Positions 41,832 through 50,082 of a DNA stretch of 64,000 nt are shown piece after piece (position 1 is the first letter of the stretch; each line of letters begins with the position of its first letter). The DNA is from Pseudomonas sp. TH43. GTDB lineage: Bacteria; Pseudomonadota; Gammaproteobacteria; Pseudomonadales; Pseudomonadaceae. The notes under the pieces were generated by a model that saw only the letters and a program-made list of their open reading frames with translations, was not told the origin of the DNA and did no database searches. Both the position numbers and the translations under genes were made by a program. The stretch lies in NCBI RefSeq assembly GCF_016650635.1, contig NZ_JAEKFI010000004.1, forward strand, positions 2,340,501 to 2,404,500, written 5' to 3'.

Positions 41832-43979
41832 TCAAAAAGTGTAATCAGCGGTGACGAAGAATGACCTCGGCTCGCCGAGGATCCACTGCTGGCCCTCATT
41901 GTATTGGCTTTGCGCGTATTGGCGGTCAAACAGATTGTTCACCTGCAAGCCCAGCGTGGTGTTGCGCAAGGCTTGCCACGACAGCGTCGCATCGACCACG
42001 GTGTAGCTCGGCAGCTCGTTGCGGTTGGCCATGTCGGCGTAACGCGCATCGACATAACGCACGCCCGCACCGGCCCTCAGGTCTTCAGTGATGGTTTTGT
42101 TCAGCCACAGATTCGCCGTGCGACGCGGCACGTCCACCGGCCGGTTGCCGTTATACGACAGCGTCTGACCGTTCTCCACCGCAGAGAAATCGTCGTACTT
42201 GGCCTTCACAATGGCTGCATTGGCTTGCAGTTGCCAGGCGTGTGGCAGTTGCAGCTCAATGCTGGCTTCCAGGCCATTGGACGATTGCTGGCCGACCTGC
42301 TGCTTGAGCGTCGGGTTGCCCGGATCATCGGTCAGCAACTTCTTTTTAACGATGCGGTAGGCCGCCAACGTGAACTCGCCGCGCTGATCCCAGAACAATT
42401 GCTTCATGCCGATTTCAGTCTGGCGCGCCGTCGACAGATCGTACTGCTGCTGGCTCGGGCTCAAGGAAATCAAACCACCGATACCGTCGGTGCTGGTCGC
42501 CACCTGGCCATAAAACGAAGTCTCTGGCGTCAAGGCAAACACCAGCCCGGCCTTCCAGTTGTTGCCGGTCAGGGTCTTGTCACTCCGGCTGTCGTCGACC
42601 AGATTATTGCGATCCACATGCACGTAGTCACGTCGCACGCCGGTCACCAGCGACCAGCGCTCGCTCAGTTGCGTGCGGTTTTCGGCGAACACTGACATCT
42701 GTTTGGTGGTGCTGTCGAATTGATCGCGATACCGATTGGCGCTTTCGAAATAGCCGGTTTGCGGGTGGTACAGATCCAGCGGCTGGCCGTTCGGCAAGAC
42801 GTCGTTGAACGGTGAGTTGCTGTCGAGCTGGAAGCGGATGCGGTTGTAGTCGACGCCGGTCACGGTCTGGCTGTCGAGGCCGAACAGCGAGTGTTTGAAG
42901 GTAAAGGTCTGACGGTCGCCGACCTGTTCCTGTTTATGGCCGATACCGAAGTAACCGCTGCGGCTCAGTTGTTGTGTATCGCGATCGAAGTTGTAGTTTT
43001 CGGCGTTCTGCCAGCGCCGTTGCGCCTTGAGGTAATACAGCTCGTTGCTGGCGCTGAGCGCATCGTTGATCTGCCAGTCGCTGGTCAGGCGCGTCCATTG
43101 GTCGTTGTAGTGCTGTTGGTCGTCGCGCACGTTGTAGTTCTTGTTGCGCAGGCTGTCCTTGAGTTGGCCGTTGATCAGCGGCGTGCCGAAGTAGTTTTGC
43201 GGGCGCTGATCGCCGTAATCGTGGGCGAGGGTAAACGCCAGATCGTCAGTGGCCTGCCAGCGCAGGGCGGCGCTGATGAAGTCGCTGGACGATTCGCCGT
43301 GATCGATCCAGCCGTTGCTGCGCAGGCGATTGAGGTTGAGGCGATAGCTCAGGGTGTCAGTCAGCGAACCGCCGCTGTCGAACGCTTGCTGCTGACGGTC
43401 ATGGGAGCCGTAGCCGACGCGCACATGGTTTTCGATCTCGCCACTGAACGGCTTCTTCGGGATCACGTTGACCACCGCGCCGGTCGCACCTTCGCCGTAC
43501 AGCACCGAGGCCGGGCCGCGCAGCACATCGACGCGCTCCACCGACCAGGTGTCGACCGGGAACGTGACGGTGCCCATGCCGCTGTACAGTCGGTTGCCGT
43601 CATACAACTGCATCACCGAACTCTGCCCGGTAAAACCGCGCGCCTGCAACGATGTGCCGCCATCGCCCGGCGTACCGGTGCGGCTGATGCCGGTGCTGCG
43701 CGACACCGCGTCTTGCACGCTGCGATCGCCACGGCCACGGACTTGTTCGCCGCTGAGGCTCTCGACGCTGGCCGGGGTTTCCATAGCCGTCAGGTTCAGG
43801 CGCGAACCGGCGGTGGTTGGCGTGGTCAGGCTGACGGTCTGGTCGTCATTGGCCTGGGCGGTGATGGTGCCGGTGGGCAGCGTCAGCGGGGTGCTGTCGG
43901 CGTGGGCGCTGTTGTTCAGGGCGAACAGGCAGAGGCTGGACAAGAGGTACTTGTTCATCGGGGCAGTGGATCGCTTCAT
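41832..43979 (-). CDS. TonB-dependent siderophore/metallophore receptor
   Basis: A 715-residue outer-membrane receptor. The signal peptide ends NNSAHA. The plug domain shows ETPASVESLSGEQVRGRGD, GFTGQSSVMQLYDG and VERVDVLRGPASVLYGEGA, and the barrel ends in the aromatic FFVTADYTF. No signalling (FecA-type) N-terminal extension is present, matching the lack of sigma/anti-sigma genes. Two starts are possible: 43979 (MKRSTAP) or 43958 (MNKYLLSS). A Zur-like box and a terminator-like hairpin lie upstream. Together with the ABC genes it forms a complete envelope-to-cytoplasm uptake route, probably for a zinc or other metal chelate. Confidence 0.9.
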   Translation of the reverse strand: MKRSTAPMNKYLLSSLCLFALNNSAHADSTPLTLPTGTITAQANDDQTVSLTTPTTAGSRLNLTAMETPASVESLSGEQVRGRGDRSVQDAVSRSTGISRTGTPGDGGTSLQARGFTGQSSVMQLYDGNRLYSGMGTVTFPVDTWSVERVDVLRGPASVLYGEGATGAVVNVIPKKPFSGEIENHVRVGYGSHDRQQQAFDSGGSLTDTLSYRLNLNRLRSNGWIDHGESSSDFISAALRWQATDDLAFTLAHDYGDQRPQNYFGTPLINGQLKDSLRNKNYNVRDDQQHYNDQWTRLTSDWQINDALSASNELYYLKAQRRWQNAENYNFDRDTQQLSRSGYFGIGHKQEQVGDRQTFTFKHSLFGLDSQTVTGVDYNRIRFQLDSNSPFNDVLPNGQPLDLYHPQTGYFESANRYRDQFDSTTKQMSVFAENRTQLSERWSLVTGVRRDYVHVDRNNLVDDSRSDKTLTGNNWKAGLVFALTPETSFYGQVATSTDGIGGLISLSPSQQQYDLSTARQTEIGMKQLFWDQRGEFTLAAYRIVKKKLLTDDPGNPTLKQQVGQQSSNGLEASIELQLPHAWQLQANAAIVKAKYDDFSAVENGQTLSYNGNRPVDVPRRTANLWLNKTITEDLRAGAGVRYVDARYADMANRNELPSYTVVDATLSWQALRNTTLGLQVNNLFDRQYAQSQYNEGQQWILGEPRSFFVTADYTF

Positions 43980-43982
43980 CAA

Positions 43983-44011
43983 AAGAAAGCCCGCAGCTTT
44001 TGGCTGCGGGC
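43983..44011 (-). terminator. terminator-like hairpin in the receptor leader
   Basis: On the minus strand, stem GCCCGCAGC / GCTGCGGGC (9 bp, loop CAAAA) is followed by TTTCTTTT and then directly by the ATG at 43979. It lies downstream of the Zur-like promoter, so it is either the terminator of the upstream PepSY gene or an attenuator in the receptor's own leader. Confidence 0.6.
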
Positions 44012-44027
44012 AGAATGGCAAATTCGA

Positions 44028-44040
44028 GTTATACAGTAAC
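44028..44040 (-). promoter_or_regulatory. candidate Zur box upstream of the TonB receptor
   Basis: GTTATACAGTAAC matches 10 of the 12 defined positions of the Zur core GTTATA-N-TATAAC, including both outer GTTA/TAAC half-sites. On the minus strand it overlaps TATAAC, a possible -10. A nearby perfect palindrome GGCTTATAAGCC (44054-44065) may be a second site. The position, 49 bases before the start at 43979, is right for repression by zinc. Confidence 0.6.
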
Positions 44041-44107
44041 ACTAAAAATTACCGGCTTATAAGCCCGGCAGTTTATAGAGCTGTCTAAATCGCGCATCTC
44101 GCCTGCT

Positions 44108-45487
44108 TCATGATGAAGTTGAGGCAGATTCAGGTTGCCGACCCAAGCGCGACAGCAGCAGTCGATCCAGCAACCACACCACCACCAGCGAAGCCCCCAC
44201 CAGCGGAAAAATCACCGCCAGCGCCAGCATGATCACCACATCGGTTTTCCATTTCGGCAAGTCATGACGCAGCGGTGGCACGCCAAATTTGCCCTGTGGC
44301 CGACGCTTCCACCAGATCACCACGCCGCTGACGGCGCTGAGCAGAATCATCAGGCAGATCAGCAGCACGACGATCTGGTTGAAGGTGCCGAACATCTTGC
44401 CTTCGTGGAGCATCACGCCGATTTCGGTGGCGCGAGCCACGCTGCCGTACTGCTCAAAACGCACATCGGCGAGGACTTTGCCGGTGTACTGATCAACGTG
44501 CAGGGTGGCGTCGTTACGCGGATCATCGGCGAACACGGCGATGGTGAACACGCCGGTGGCGGTGGTCGGCAGGGTGATGCTGTAGCCCGGTTCAACCTTG
44601 CGCTGCGTAGCGATGTTCTGCGCGTCTTGCAGGCTGATGCCGGGCGCCGCAGGGCCTGCGTTGGCGCCGCCGTGGGCCATGTGTTCGGCATGGTCGCCGG
44701 ACATCGGCATCGGCGTGTTTTCCATCGCCCAGGGCACGGTCTGGCGGGTGGCGCTGTTGAGGCTGCGGGCCTCGACGTCGGAGGTCGGCACGTTGTCCCA
44801 CATCGCCGCCGGGAACACGTTCCACACCTGGGCATATTGTTTGCCCCAGAATCCGGTCCAGGTCATGCCACTGAGCAACATGACCAGCAGCAATGTCGCG
44901 CCCCAGAACCCGGTGACGGCGTGCAGATCACGCCATAACACGCGCCCGCGACTGTTCAGGCGTGGCCACAGAATCCCCGCCGCCTGGCCGCGCGGCCACC
45001 ACAGGAACAACCCGGACACCACCAGCACCACGCCCCAGCCGGCGGCCATTTCGATGAGGCGGTCACCGACGGTGCCGATCATCAATTCACCGTGGATGGC
45101 GCGGGCGATGGCTTGCAGGTTTTGCTTGGCATCCTGCTCGCCGAGGATGTCGCCGTGGTACGGGTCGATGAACACATTCAGTTCGTGACCGGCGTTGGCT
45201 ACGACAAATTGTGCACTGCGTTCGGCGTTCACTGGCGGCAGATATTGCTTCACCTGCCCTTGTGGATAAGCGCTTTTCACCCGTTGCAACAAGTCGTCGG
45301 CCGGAATGGTGTGATGACCGGCCGGAACGTTGAGCAGGCTGCTGTACATCAGCGAATCGAGCTGCGGTTTGAACAGGTAGATGATGCCGGTCAGGGCCAG
45401 CATGACCATGAACGGGGCGACGAACAGGCCGGCGTAAAAATGCCAACGCCAGGCCAGGTTGTAGAAATTCGGTTTGGGCTTTTGCAT
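44108..45487 (-). CDS. PepSY-domain membrane protein (PiuB-like)
   Basis: A 459-residue inner-membrane protein with about four helices: HFYAGLFVAPFMVMLALTGI at the start, VVLVVSGLFLWWPRG, GATLLLVMLLSGMTWTGFWG, and a C-terminal pair. Periplasmic PepSY regions lie between them. Relatives sit beside siderophore receptors and are thought to aid metal release by reduction. A His/Met-rich insert (MPMSGDHAEHMAHGG) near residue 260-275 looks metal-binding. The ATG at 45487 follows GGAG. It is upstream of and co-oriented with the TonB receptor. Confidence 0.88.
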   Translation of the reverse strand: MQKPKPNFYNLAWRWHFYAGLFVAPFMVMLALTGIIYLFKPQLDSLMYSSLLNVPAGHHTIPADDLLQRVKSAYPQGQVKQYLPPVNAERSAQFVVANAGHELNVFIDPYHGDILGEQDAKQNLQAIARAIHGELMIGTVGDRLIEMAAGWGVVLVVSGLFLWWPRGQAAGILWPRLNSRGRVLWRDLHAVTGFWGATLLLVMLLSGMTWTGFWGKQYAQVWNVFPAAMWDNVPTSDVEARSLNSATRQTVPWAMENTPMPMSGDHAEHMAHGGANAGPAAPGISLQDAQNIATQRKVEPGYSITLPTTATGVFTIAVFADDPRNDATLHVDQYTGKVLADVRFEQYGSVARATEIGVMLHEGKMFGTFNQIVVLLICLMILLSAVSGVVIWWKRRPQGKFGVPPLRHDLPKWKTDVVIMLALAVIFPLVGASLVVVWLLDRLLLSRLGRQPESASTSS

Positions 45488-45550
45488 CACGTTTGCTCCG
45501 CTTGGCTTGGATCTTCTAGTTGTTCATTCAGGTTGCTACATCGCATCACC

Positions 45551-45640
45551 TGTGGGAGCGAGCCTGCTCGCGAAGGGGACGGCACATCCAACATCGATGT
45601 CGTCTGGCACGACGCCTTCGCGAGCAGGCTCGCTCCCACA
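45551..45640. repeat. inverted repeat, family C
   Basis: Exact 26-bp arms, TGTGGGAGCGAGCCTGCTCG onward and its complement, enclose 38 bases between the PepSY gene and oprC. It marks the border between the zinc-like and copper clusters. Confidence 0.9.
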
Positions 45641-45650
45641 TGGGTGGGTG

Positions 45651-47771
45651 TCAGAAACTCATGTCGACCTTGGTCCAGAGCGTGCGCCCCGGTTCATTGA
45701 TGGCTTGCGGGTCGTTGGCCGGGTAGCCGAAACCGGCGTTGCCCGCCAGGTTCAGGTGTTCGGCGTAAGCCTTGCCGAACAGATTGTCGACGCCGCTGCT
45801 GACCTTCCAGTGCTTGTTGATCCGGTAGGCGCCGTTGAGCGAGAACACGCCAAATCCGCCGCTCTTGTCGTAGTCCTTGCCGACGACGTTGCCCTTGTTC
45901 TGGTCGATACGGTTTTGCGCGGCAACCACCCTCCACAGCGCGCCGGCGCTCCAGTTGTCTTCGCTGTAAGTCAGACCGAAACGCGCGTCCAGCGGCGGCA
46001 TTTGCGGCAGGGCCTTGCCGTCGCTGCTGTTCTTGCCCCAGGCGTAGGCCAGGGTCGCATCGGCTTTCCAGTTCTCGCTCAGGTTGTAAGCGGCACCGAG
46101 TTCGCCGCCCATGATCCGTGCGTCGATGTTCTCGGCACGCGAGGTGCTCATGCCCATCATCGTCGGCGTGTAGTCGAACAGAATGTAATCGCGCACCACG
46201 CCGATGTAGCCCGAGGCCCAGGCTTCGAGGTCAGCGCTCTTGTAGTTCACGCCGAAATCGAACTGCGTGGTTTTTTCCGGCTTGATCGAATCGAACGCGT
46301 TGACCGAACCGACCGGGCCGGATTTGGGCGAAAACAGTTCCCAGTAATCCGGGAAGCGCTGCGCGTGACCGAGGCCGGCGTAGAGTGTGGTCGGGCTGTC
46401 GGCCAGATCATGCTCGTAACGGATAAAGCCGCTCGGCAGGGTGTCGGCGCGGGTATCGTCCGCCGTCGGGTTCGCGCGGGACATCATTCCCGAGCCGGTG
46501 GTCTGCCGATAATCCTTGGCCGCAGCGCGATCCACTCGGGCACCGGTAATCAAACGATCACGGTCGGCGGCGTACCAGGTCATTTCGCTGAACACGCCGT
46601 AGTTATGGAAGTCGGCGTCCTTGGTATACGGCTGATCCTTGTAGGTGTCGATGCCCATGCCGCTGCGCTGGCGGTGTTCGTTGGTCTGCGCATCGAGGCC
46701 GGTGATCAACTGAATGTCGGCCCAGCGCCAAGTGGCTTTGATGCGTGCGCCAAGGGTACGGCGATCGACGTTCGAGGCCATCGGCCCGGCCATCATGCCG
46801 GTGCCGGAGGGTGTGCGCAGGGTGTAGTTGTCCATCACGTGGTCGGCGTAGTTGTAGTAAACCTGCGCCTCGAGTTTCTCCAGCACATCGTTGATGTTGG
46901 ACTTCTCCAAGCGCAGGCCGAGGCTTTCGCGCAGGAACTGCGAACCGTCCATGCCACGCCCGGCGTAGCGTGCTTCGCCGTCGCCCTTGCCGGCGGTGAG
47001 TTCGATCAAGGTGTCGGCGTCCGGGGTCCAGCCAATCGCGACGTCGCCGTTCCACTTGTCGTAGCGCGAGGCGACGATGTCGTTGTTGCCGTCGCGGTAA
47101 TCATCCGAATGTGCGGTGTTGCCGATCACTCGCACGTAGCCCAATGGCCCGCCGGCTGCGGCGTCGACGACCTTGTCGAAGCGACCGTGGGAACCGGCCA
47201 GAATGCTCGCGTTGACCCGCGTACCGAGTTCGCCAAAGCTTTCCGGCTCACGGTCGAACAGCACGGTGCCGGCCGATGCCCCCGGGCCGTAGAGCACGGT
47301 TTGCGGTCCTTTGATCACGGTGAGCTTGTCGTAGGTTTCTGGCGAAATGTACGACGTCGGCGCGTCCATCCGGCCCGGGCAGGCGCCGAGCAGCATGCTG
47401 CCGTTGGTGAGGATATTCAGGCGTGAACCGAACATGCCGCGCAATACCGGGTCGCCGTTGGTGCCGCCATTACGCACCAGCGCGAAACCCGGAATGGTTT
47501 TCAGATAATCGCCGCCGTCGCTGGCCGGCACCGGTTGGCGCGGATCTTTTGGGTTGGTGACGATGGTCAGTGGCGAGCTCGGCGCGATGGCAGTAATCAC
47601 CGTCGGGCTCATCTCTTCAACGTGGCCGGCGTGCTCATCGGCCAGCACCAGCGGGGACAGCAATACGCCGCAAAGAACGGCGGTGGCGTGCGAGAAACGA
47701 ATCCGCGATTCGTTCATGGCAAAGGACGCCTGGGCAACGCCCGAGCGTGGAACAGCAGAAAACCTGGACAT
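45651..47771 (-). CDS. oprC: TonB-dependent copper receptor OprC
   Basis: A 706-residue outer-membrane copper receptor. After a signal peptide (ending PLVLA) comes the plug with VITAIAPSSPLTIVTNPKD and VIKGPQTVLYGPGASAG; the barrel ends LWTKVDMSF. The copper site described for P. aeruginosa OprC, CxxxM plus HxM, is present as CPGRM (Cys131, Met135) and HVM (His311, Met313). All four are offset by 12 from the P. aeruginosa numbers as I recall them. The ATG at 47771 with GGAA upstream is preferred. The neighbouring DUF2946 and PCuAC genes confirm a copper role. Confidence 0.93.
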   Translation of the reverse strand: MSRFSAVPRSGVAQASFAMNESRIRFSHATAVLCGVLLSPLVLADEHAGHVEEMSPTVITAIAPSSPLTIVTNPKDPRQPVPASDGGDYLKTIPGFALVRNGGTNGDPVLRGMFGSRLNILTNGSMLLGACPGRMDAPTSYISPETYDKLTVIKGPQTVLYGPGASAGTVLFDREPESFGELGTRVNASILAGSHGRFDKVVDAAAGGPLGYVRVIGNTAHSDDYRDGNNDIVASRYDKWNGDVAIGWTPDADTLIELTAGKGDGEARYAGRGMDGSQFLRESLGLRLEKSNINDVLEKLEAQVYYNYADHVMDNYTLRTPSGTGMMAGPMASNVDRRTLGARIKATWRWADIQLITGLDAQTNEHRQRSGMGIDTYKDQPYTKDADFHNYGVFSEMTWYAADRDRLITGARVDRAAAKDYRQTTGSGMMSRANPTADDTRADTLPSGFIRYEHDLADSPTTLYAGLGHAQRFPDYWELFSPKSGPVGSVNAFDSIKPEKTTQFDFGVNYKSADLEAWASGYIGVVRDYILFDYTPTMMGMSTSRAENIDARIMGGELGAAYNLSENWKADATLAYAWGKNSSDGKALPQMPPLDARFGLTYSEDNWSAGALWRVVAAQNRIDQNKGNVVGKDYDKSGGFGVFSLNGAYRINKHWKVSSGVDNLFGKAYAEHLNLAGNAGFGYPANDPQAINEPGRTLWTKVDMSF

Positions 47772-47855
47772 GACAATTTCCATCAAACAGTCGTAAACGA
47801 CACGGCCGGCAGCCTGAAGCTGTCTTCTCAACCGTGTGCAATCAGTGGTGGGTGG

Positions 47856-48302
47856 TTACGCTGCGATGGGCGGGGCGCGGGTGCGGGCGCCGGGGAAGAA
47901 GGTTTGCCGGGCATGGCCCAGGCGCGGGGAGGGCGGGGTGAACGTGTTGACGTGGGCGATGCTGAACGTGGCGAAGGTGCCGCCACCGGTCAGCGCCGGG
48001 CAGTTGAACAGCAGGCTGCAGTAGCCGCACTTTTCCCACATCGCGTGATGCGAGGATTGCGGCGGACAGTGTTCGGTAACGGGTTTGGCGTCATGCGCGG
48101 AGTGATCCATGCCCGGCATGTCCATCGACACGTCCATGCTCATCGGCATGGATGTCGAGACGTGCTGATCCATCGGCATCGACTGAGAAATCAGTGGGCC
48201 GATGAAGATCATCAACATGGCGAACAGGGCGACCCAGCTGCCGCGAGTCAGGTGTTCAGCCTGACGACGTTGCACGGACGGCCTGGCGCTCAACGGGCGC
48301 AT
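47856..48302 (-). CDS. DUF2946-type His/Met-rich protein
   Basis: A 148-residue protein with one hydrophobic segment (WVALFAMLMIFIGPLIS), then a Met/His-rich stretch (MPMDQHVSTSMPMSMD, MPGMDHSAHD) and a Cys-containing core WEKCGYCSLLFNCP. These features are typical of DUF2946 proteins near copper genes. Metal binding in the periplasm is the obvious inference; the function is not established. The start is taken at the ATG 48302. It lies between oprC and the PCuAC gene on the same strand. Confidence 0.8.
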   Translation of the reverse strand: MRPLSARPSVQRRQAEHLTRGSWVALFAMLMIFIGPLISQSMPMDQHVSTSMPMSMDVSMDMPGMDHSAHDAKPVTEHCPPQSSHHAMWEKCGYCSLLFNCPALTGGGTFATFSIAHVNTFTPPSPRLGHARQTFFPGARTRAPPIAA

Positions 48303-48323
48303 GGGCGACGTCAACCGGATCGG

Positions 48324-48803
48324 TTATTGCGCGTGAGCGTGTTCCGGCATGTCGTGCGGCGGTTTCTTCTGCACCGCGACGTCGACGGTGACATCACCGG
48401 CTTTCTCGAAATGCATCGTCAGCGGGAAGTGCTTGCCGTCGCTGAGCAGGCTGCGATCGGTGGGGTTGAGCAGCATTACGTGATAAGCCATCGGCGCGAA
48501 GGTTACCTCGCCGCCGGCAGGAATTTCGACGCTCGGCACTTGCTGCATCTTCATCAGATCGCCCTGCATCACGTGCTCGTGCAGTTGCGCTTCGGGGGCG
48601 ATTGGCGAATCAACGCTGAGCAGGCGATCAGCGGTTTTACCAGCGTTGTGAATGACGAAATAGGCGGCAACCGTCGGCGCGTTGGGCGGCAACTCTTGTG
48701 ACCACGGGTGAGCGATTTCCAGCTCCCCGACCTTGTATTCGTGGGCATTGGCAAAGCACGCAGGCAACAGCAGCGCGGCAACGACGATGAGTTTGTTCAA
48801 CAT
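48324..48803 (-). CDS. PCu(A)C-type periplasmic copper chaperone
   Basis: A 159-residue exported protein (signal ending FANA) of the PCuAC family, which carries Cu(I) to cytochrome oxidase or copper stores. The H-x10-M ... HxM ligand set is present: LHEHVMQGDLMKM followed by APMAYHVMLLNP. A His-containing tail ends EHAHAQ. Co-directional with the DUF2946 genes and oprC. Confidence 0.92.
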   Translation of the reverse strand: MLNKLIVVAALLLPACFANAHEYKVGELEIAHPWSQELPPNAPTVAAYFVIHNAGKTADRLLSVDSPIAPEAQLHEHVMQGDLMKMQQVPSVEIPAGGEVTFAPMAYHVMLLNPTDRSLLSDGKHFPLTMHFEKAGDVTVDVAVQKKPPHDMPEHAHAQ

Positions 48804-48851
48804 GGCAGTTCTCCAGAACGATTTGAAACGCAGGTCAAATGCGGGAACAAA

Positions 48852-49250
48852 TCAAACCAGAGGGGAGGCGCGAGGATTGAGACTTGGCCATTGCTGGCGC
48901 GGGGTGGGCGTCTGAAGCGAGATCGGCGCGACGCTGCGATTGCTTTCGTAGCGGGCGAAATACAGCTGCGACGAATGCCCCGGCAGCGCAACCAGCGGCG
49001 CTGAACCCGAGCAACACCAGCAATGCTGCATGTTGGAATGAGTGTCGTCGGCCGGGGCTTTTTGATCGGTGGTGCCGATGTTGATCGCCACCATCTTCGT
49101 CCCGCTGCCGGTGCAGAAACTGCTCCAGAGCAATTGCTCGGCCGGTGAATTGGCCGCTTGCGCCATCGCTCCCGTCATTGGCATGGCGAGCATGTTGAAC
49201 AGCACTGCAAAGCAGGCGATCCAGGCAAATGCTAGCCGGTGTCGGTTCAT
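48852..49250 (-). CDS. DUF2946-type protein
   Basis: A 132-residue exported or anchored protein starting MNRHRLAFAWIACFAVLFNM with a hydrophobic signal. The core MQHCWCCSGSAPLVALPG has a Cys-Trp-Cys-Cys cluster like other DUF2946 proteins. It is the first gene of the copper run DUF2946-PCuAC-DUF2946-oprC, all on the minus strand. A metal-handling role is inferred. Confidence 0.82.
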   Translation of the reverse strand: MNRHRLAFAWIACFAVLFNMLAMPMTGAMAQAANSPAEQLLWSSFCTGSGTKMVAINIGTTDQKAPADDTHSNMQHCWCCSGSAPLVALPGHSSQLYFARYESNRSVAPISLQTPTPRQQWPSLNPRASPLV

Positions 49251-49362
49251 GGGACAGATCCGTTAGGTGGGCGATCAGGCGCGGCTATTTAGCCTGATCA
49301 GGGCCGATAAGTAAAAAAGCGTCGTGCGGTTTGGTGTCGCAGCGACCTTGTCAACCAATCGC

Positions 49363-49686
49363 TCAGCTCATCGGTACTGCATGAACCTCCATATCTACAC
49401 CCAGCGTAGCTCGAATTACCGAAAATATTTTCGCCAGATTGTCCATGCTCGGATTGCCTTTGGCTGACAGCATTCGATGCAGACTTTTGCTGGGCTTTTC
49501 AGTTTCCCTTGCCAGTTCTTCGAATCCGACAGTTGCATTGACAAGATCGCGCAACATGATCCTGGCCACCTCTGGCTCGCCATTGAGAAACAGCGTTGCA
49601 GCCTCGTCCAGTAATGCCTGGGCAAATTCGGGGTCACGTTGGGCACGCTCTGCAATTGAGTGTTTGTAGCTTCGAGTGAGCGCCAT
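49363..49686 (-). CDS. putative type II antitoxin (helix-turn-helix)
   Basis: A 107-residue DNA-binding protein of the 'addiction module antidote' group. The helix-turn-helix is seen in FEELARETEKPSKSLHRMLS followed by NPSMDNLAKIFSVI. It starts 4 bases after the toxin stop, with GGAGG before the ATG at 49686, so toxin comes first as in higBA. It should neutralise the toxin and repress their shared promoter. A 112-base gap (49251-49362) with a GATCAGGC/GCCTGATC hairpin follows. Confidence 0.82.
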   Translation of the reverse strand: MALTRSYKHSIAERAQRDPEFAQALLDEAATLFLNGEPEVARIMLRDLVNATVGFEELARETEKPSKSLHRMLSAKGNPSMDNLAKIFSVIRATLGVDMEVHAVPMS

Positions 49687-49690
49687 CAAA

Positions 49691-50026
49691 TTACCTCCGG
49701 TTCTGTTCAGCTTTCTTTCGAATTCGAAATTCGGCTATCAGTGCTTTCACCTGTTTGATGTCCTGCTTCTGCGTGGATTTGTCTCCTCCACCGAACAAGA
49801 TGATCATTCGTTTTCCCTCTTGTATCAGATAGATTCTGTAACCGGGTCCCCAATTGATTCTGTATTCGCCGAGGCCATCAAACCATTTGATATTGGAGGT
49901 GTTGCCCATTTCCAACCGTGCCAAAGCATTTGCAATCCTCGCTGCGGCCTGCACGCTCAAAGTGGAAATCCAGCGGCCAAACGGGCTTGAATCGTCTTCT
50001 TGTAGATATTCTTCGAGTGTGATCAC
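49691..50026 (-). CDS. RelE/HigB-type toxin of a type II module
   Basis: A 111-residue RelE/ParE-superfamily protein. The group's hallmarks are present: SPFGRWISTL, LARLEMGNTS, INWGPGYRIYLI and GGGDKSTQKQDIKQ. Relatives are ribosome-dependent mRNA interferases. The start is probably GTG at 50026 (VITLEEYLQ); a TTG at 50047 is an alternative. The module sits between the copper genes and cobK, with no sign of a mobile element. Confidence 0.85.
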   Translation of the reverse strand: MITLEEYLQEDDSSPFGRWISTLSVQAAARIANALARLEMGNTSNIKWFDGLGEYRINWGPGYRIYLIQEGKRMIILFGGGDKSTQKQDIKQVKALIAEFRIRKKAEQNRR

Positions 50027-50040
50027 AGTTGGCCCTGAAG

Positions 50041-50056
50041 GTAACAAATAGGTTAC
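50041..50056. promoter_or_regulatory. candidate operator of the toxin-antitoxin module
   Basis: GTAAC and GTTAC half-sites, 6 bases apart, lie just upstream of the toxin start. An inverted repeat at this place is where the antitoxin would bind for autorepression. The surroundings (AATAGGTTACTTATC) are AT-rich. Confidence 0.45.
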
Positions 50057-50082
50057 TTATCATGCAAGCCGTGGATCTTGCC

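Noticed and set aside
44054..44065. Fur box in the palindrome GGCTTATAAGCC
   Set aside because: It does not resemble the GATAAT-type hexamers of Fur sites; the nearby GTTATACAGTAAC fits Zur better.
45474..47426. 650-codon plus-strand open frame opposite oprC
   Set aside because: Antisense shadow of oprC; it begins inside a repeat and has no recognisable domain.
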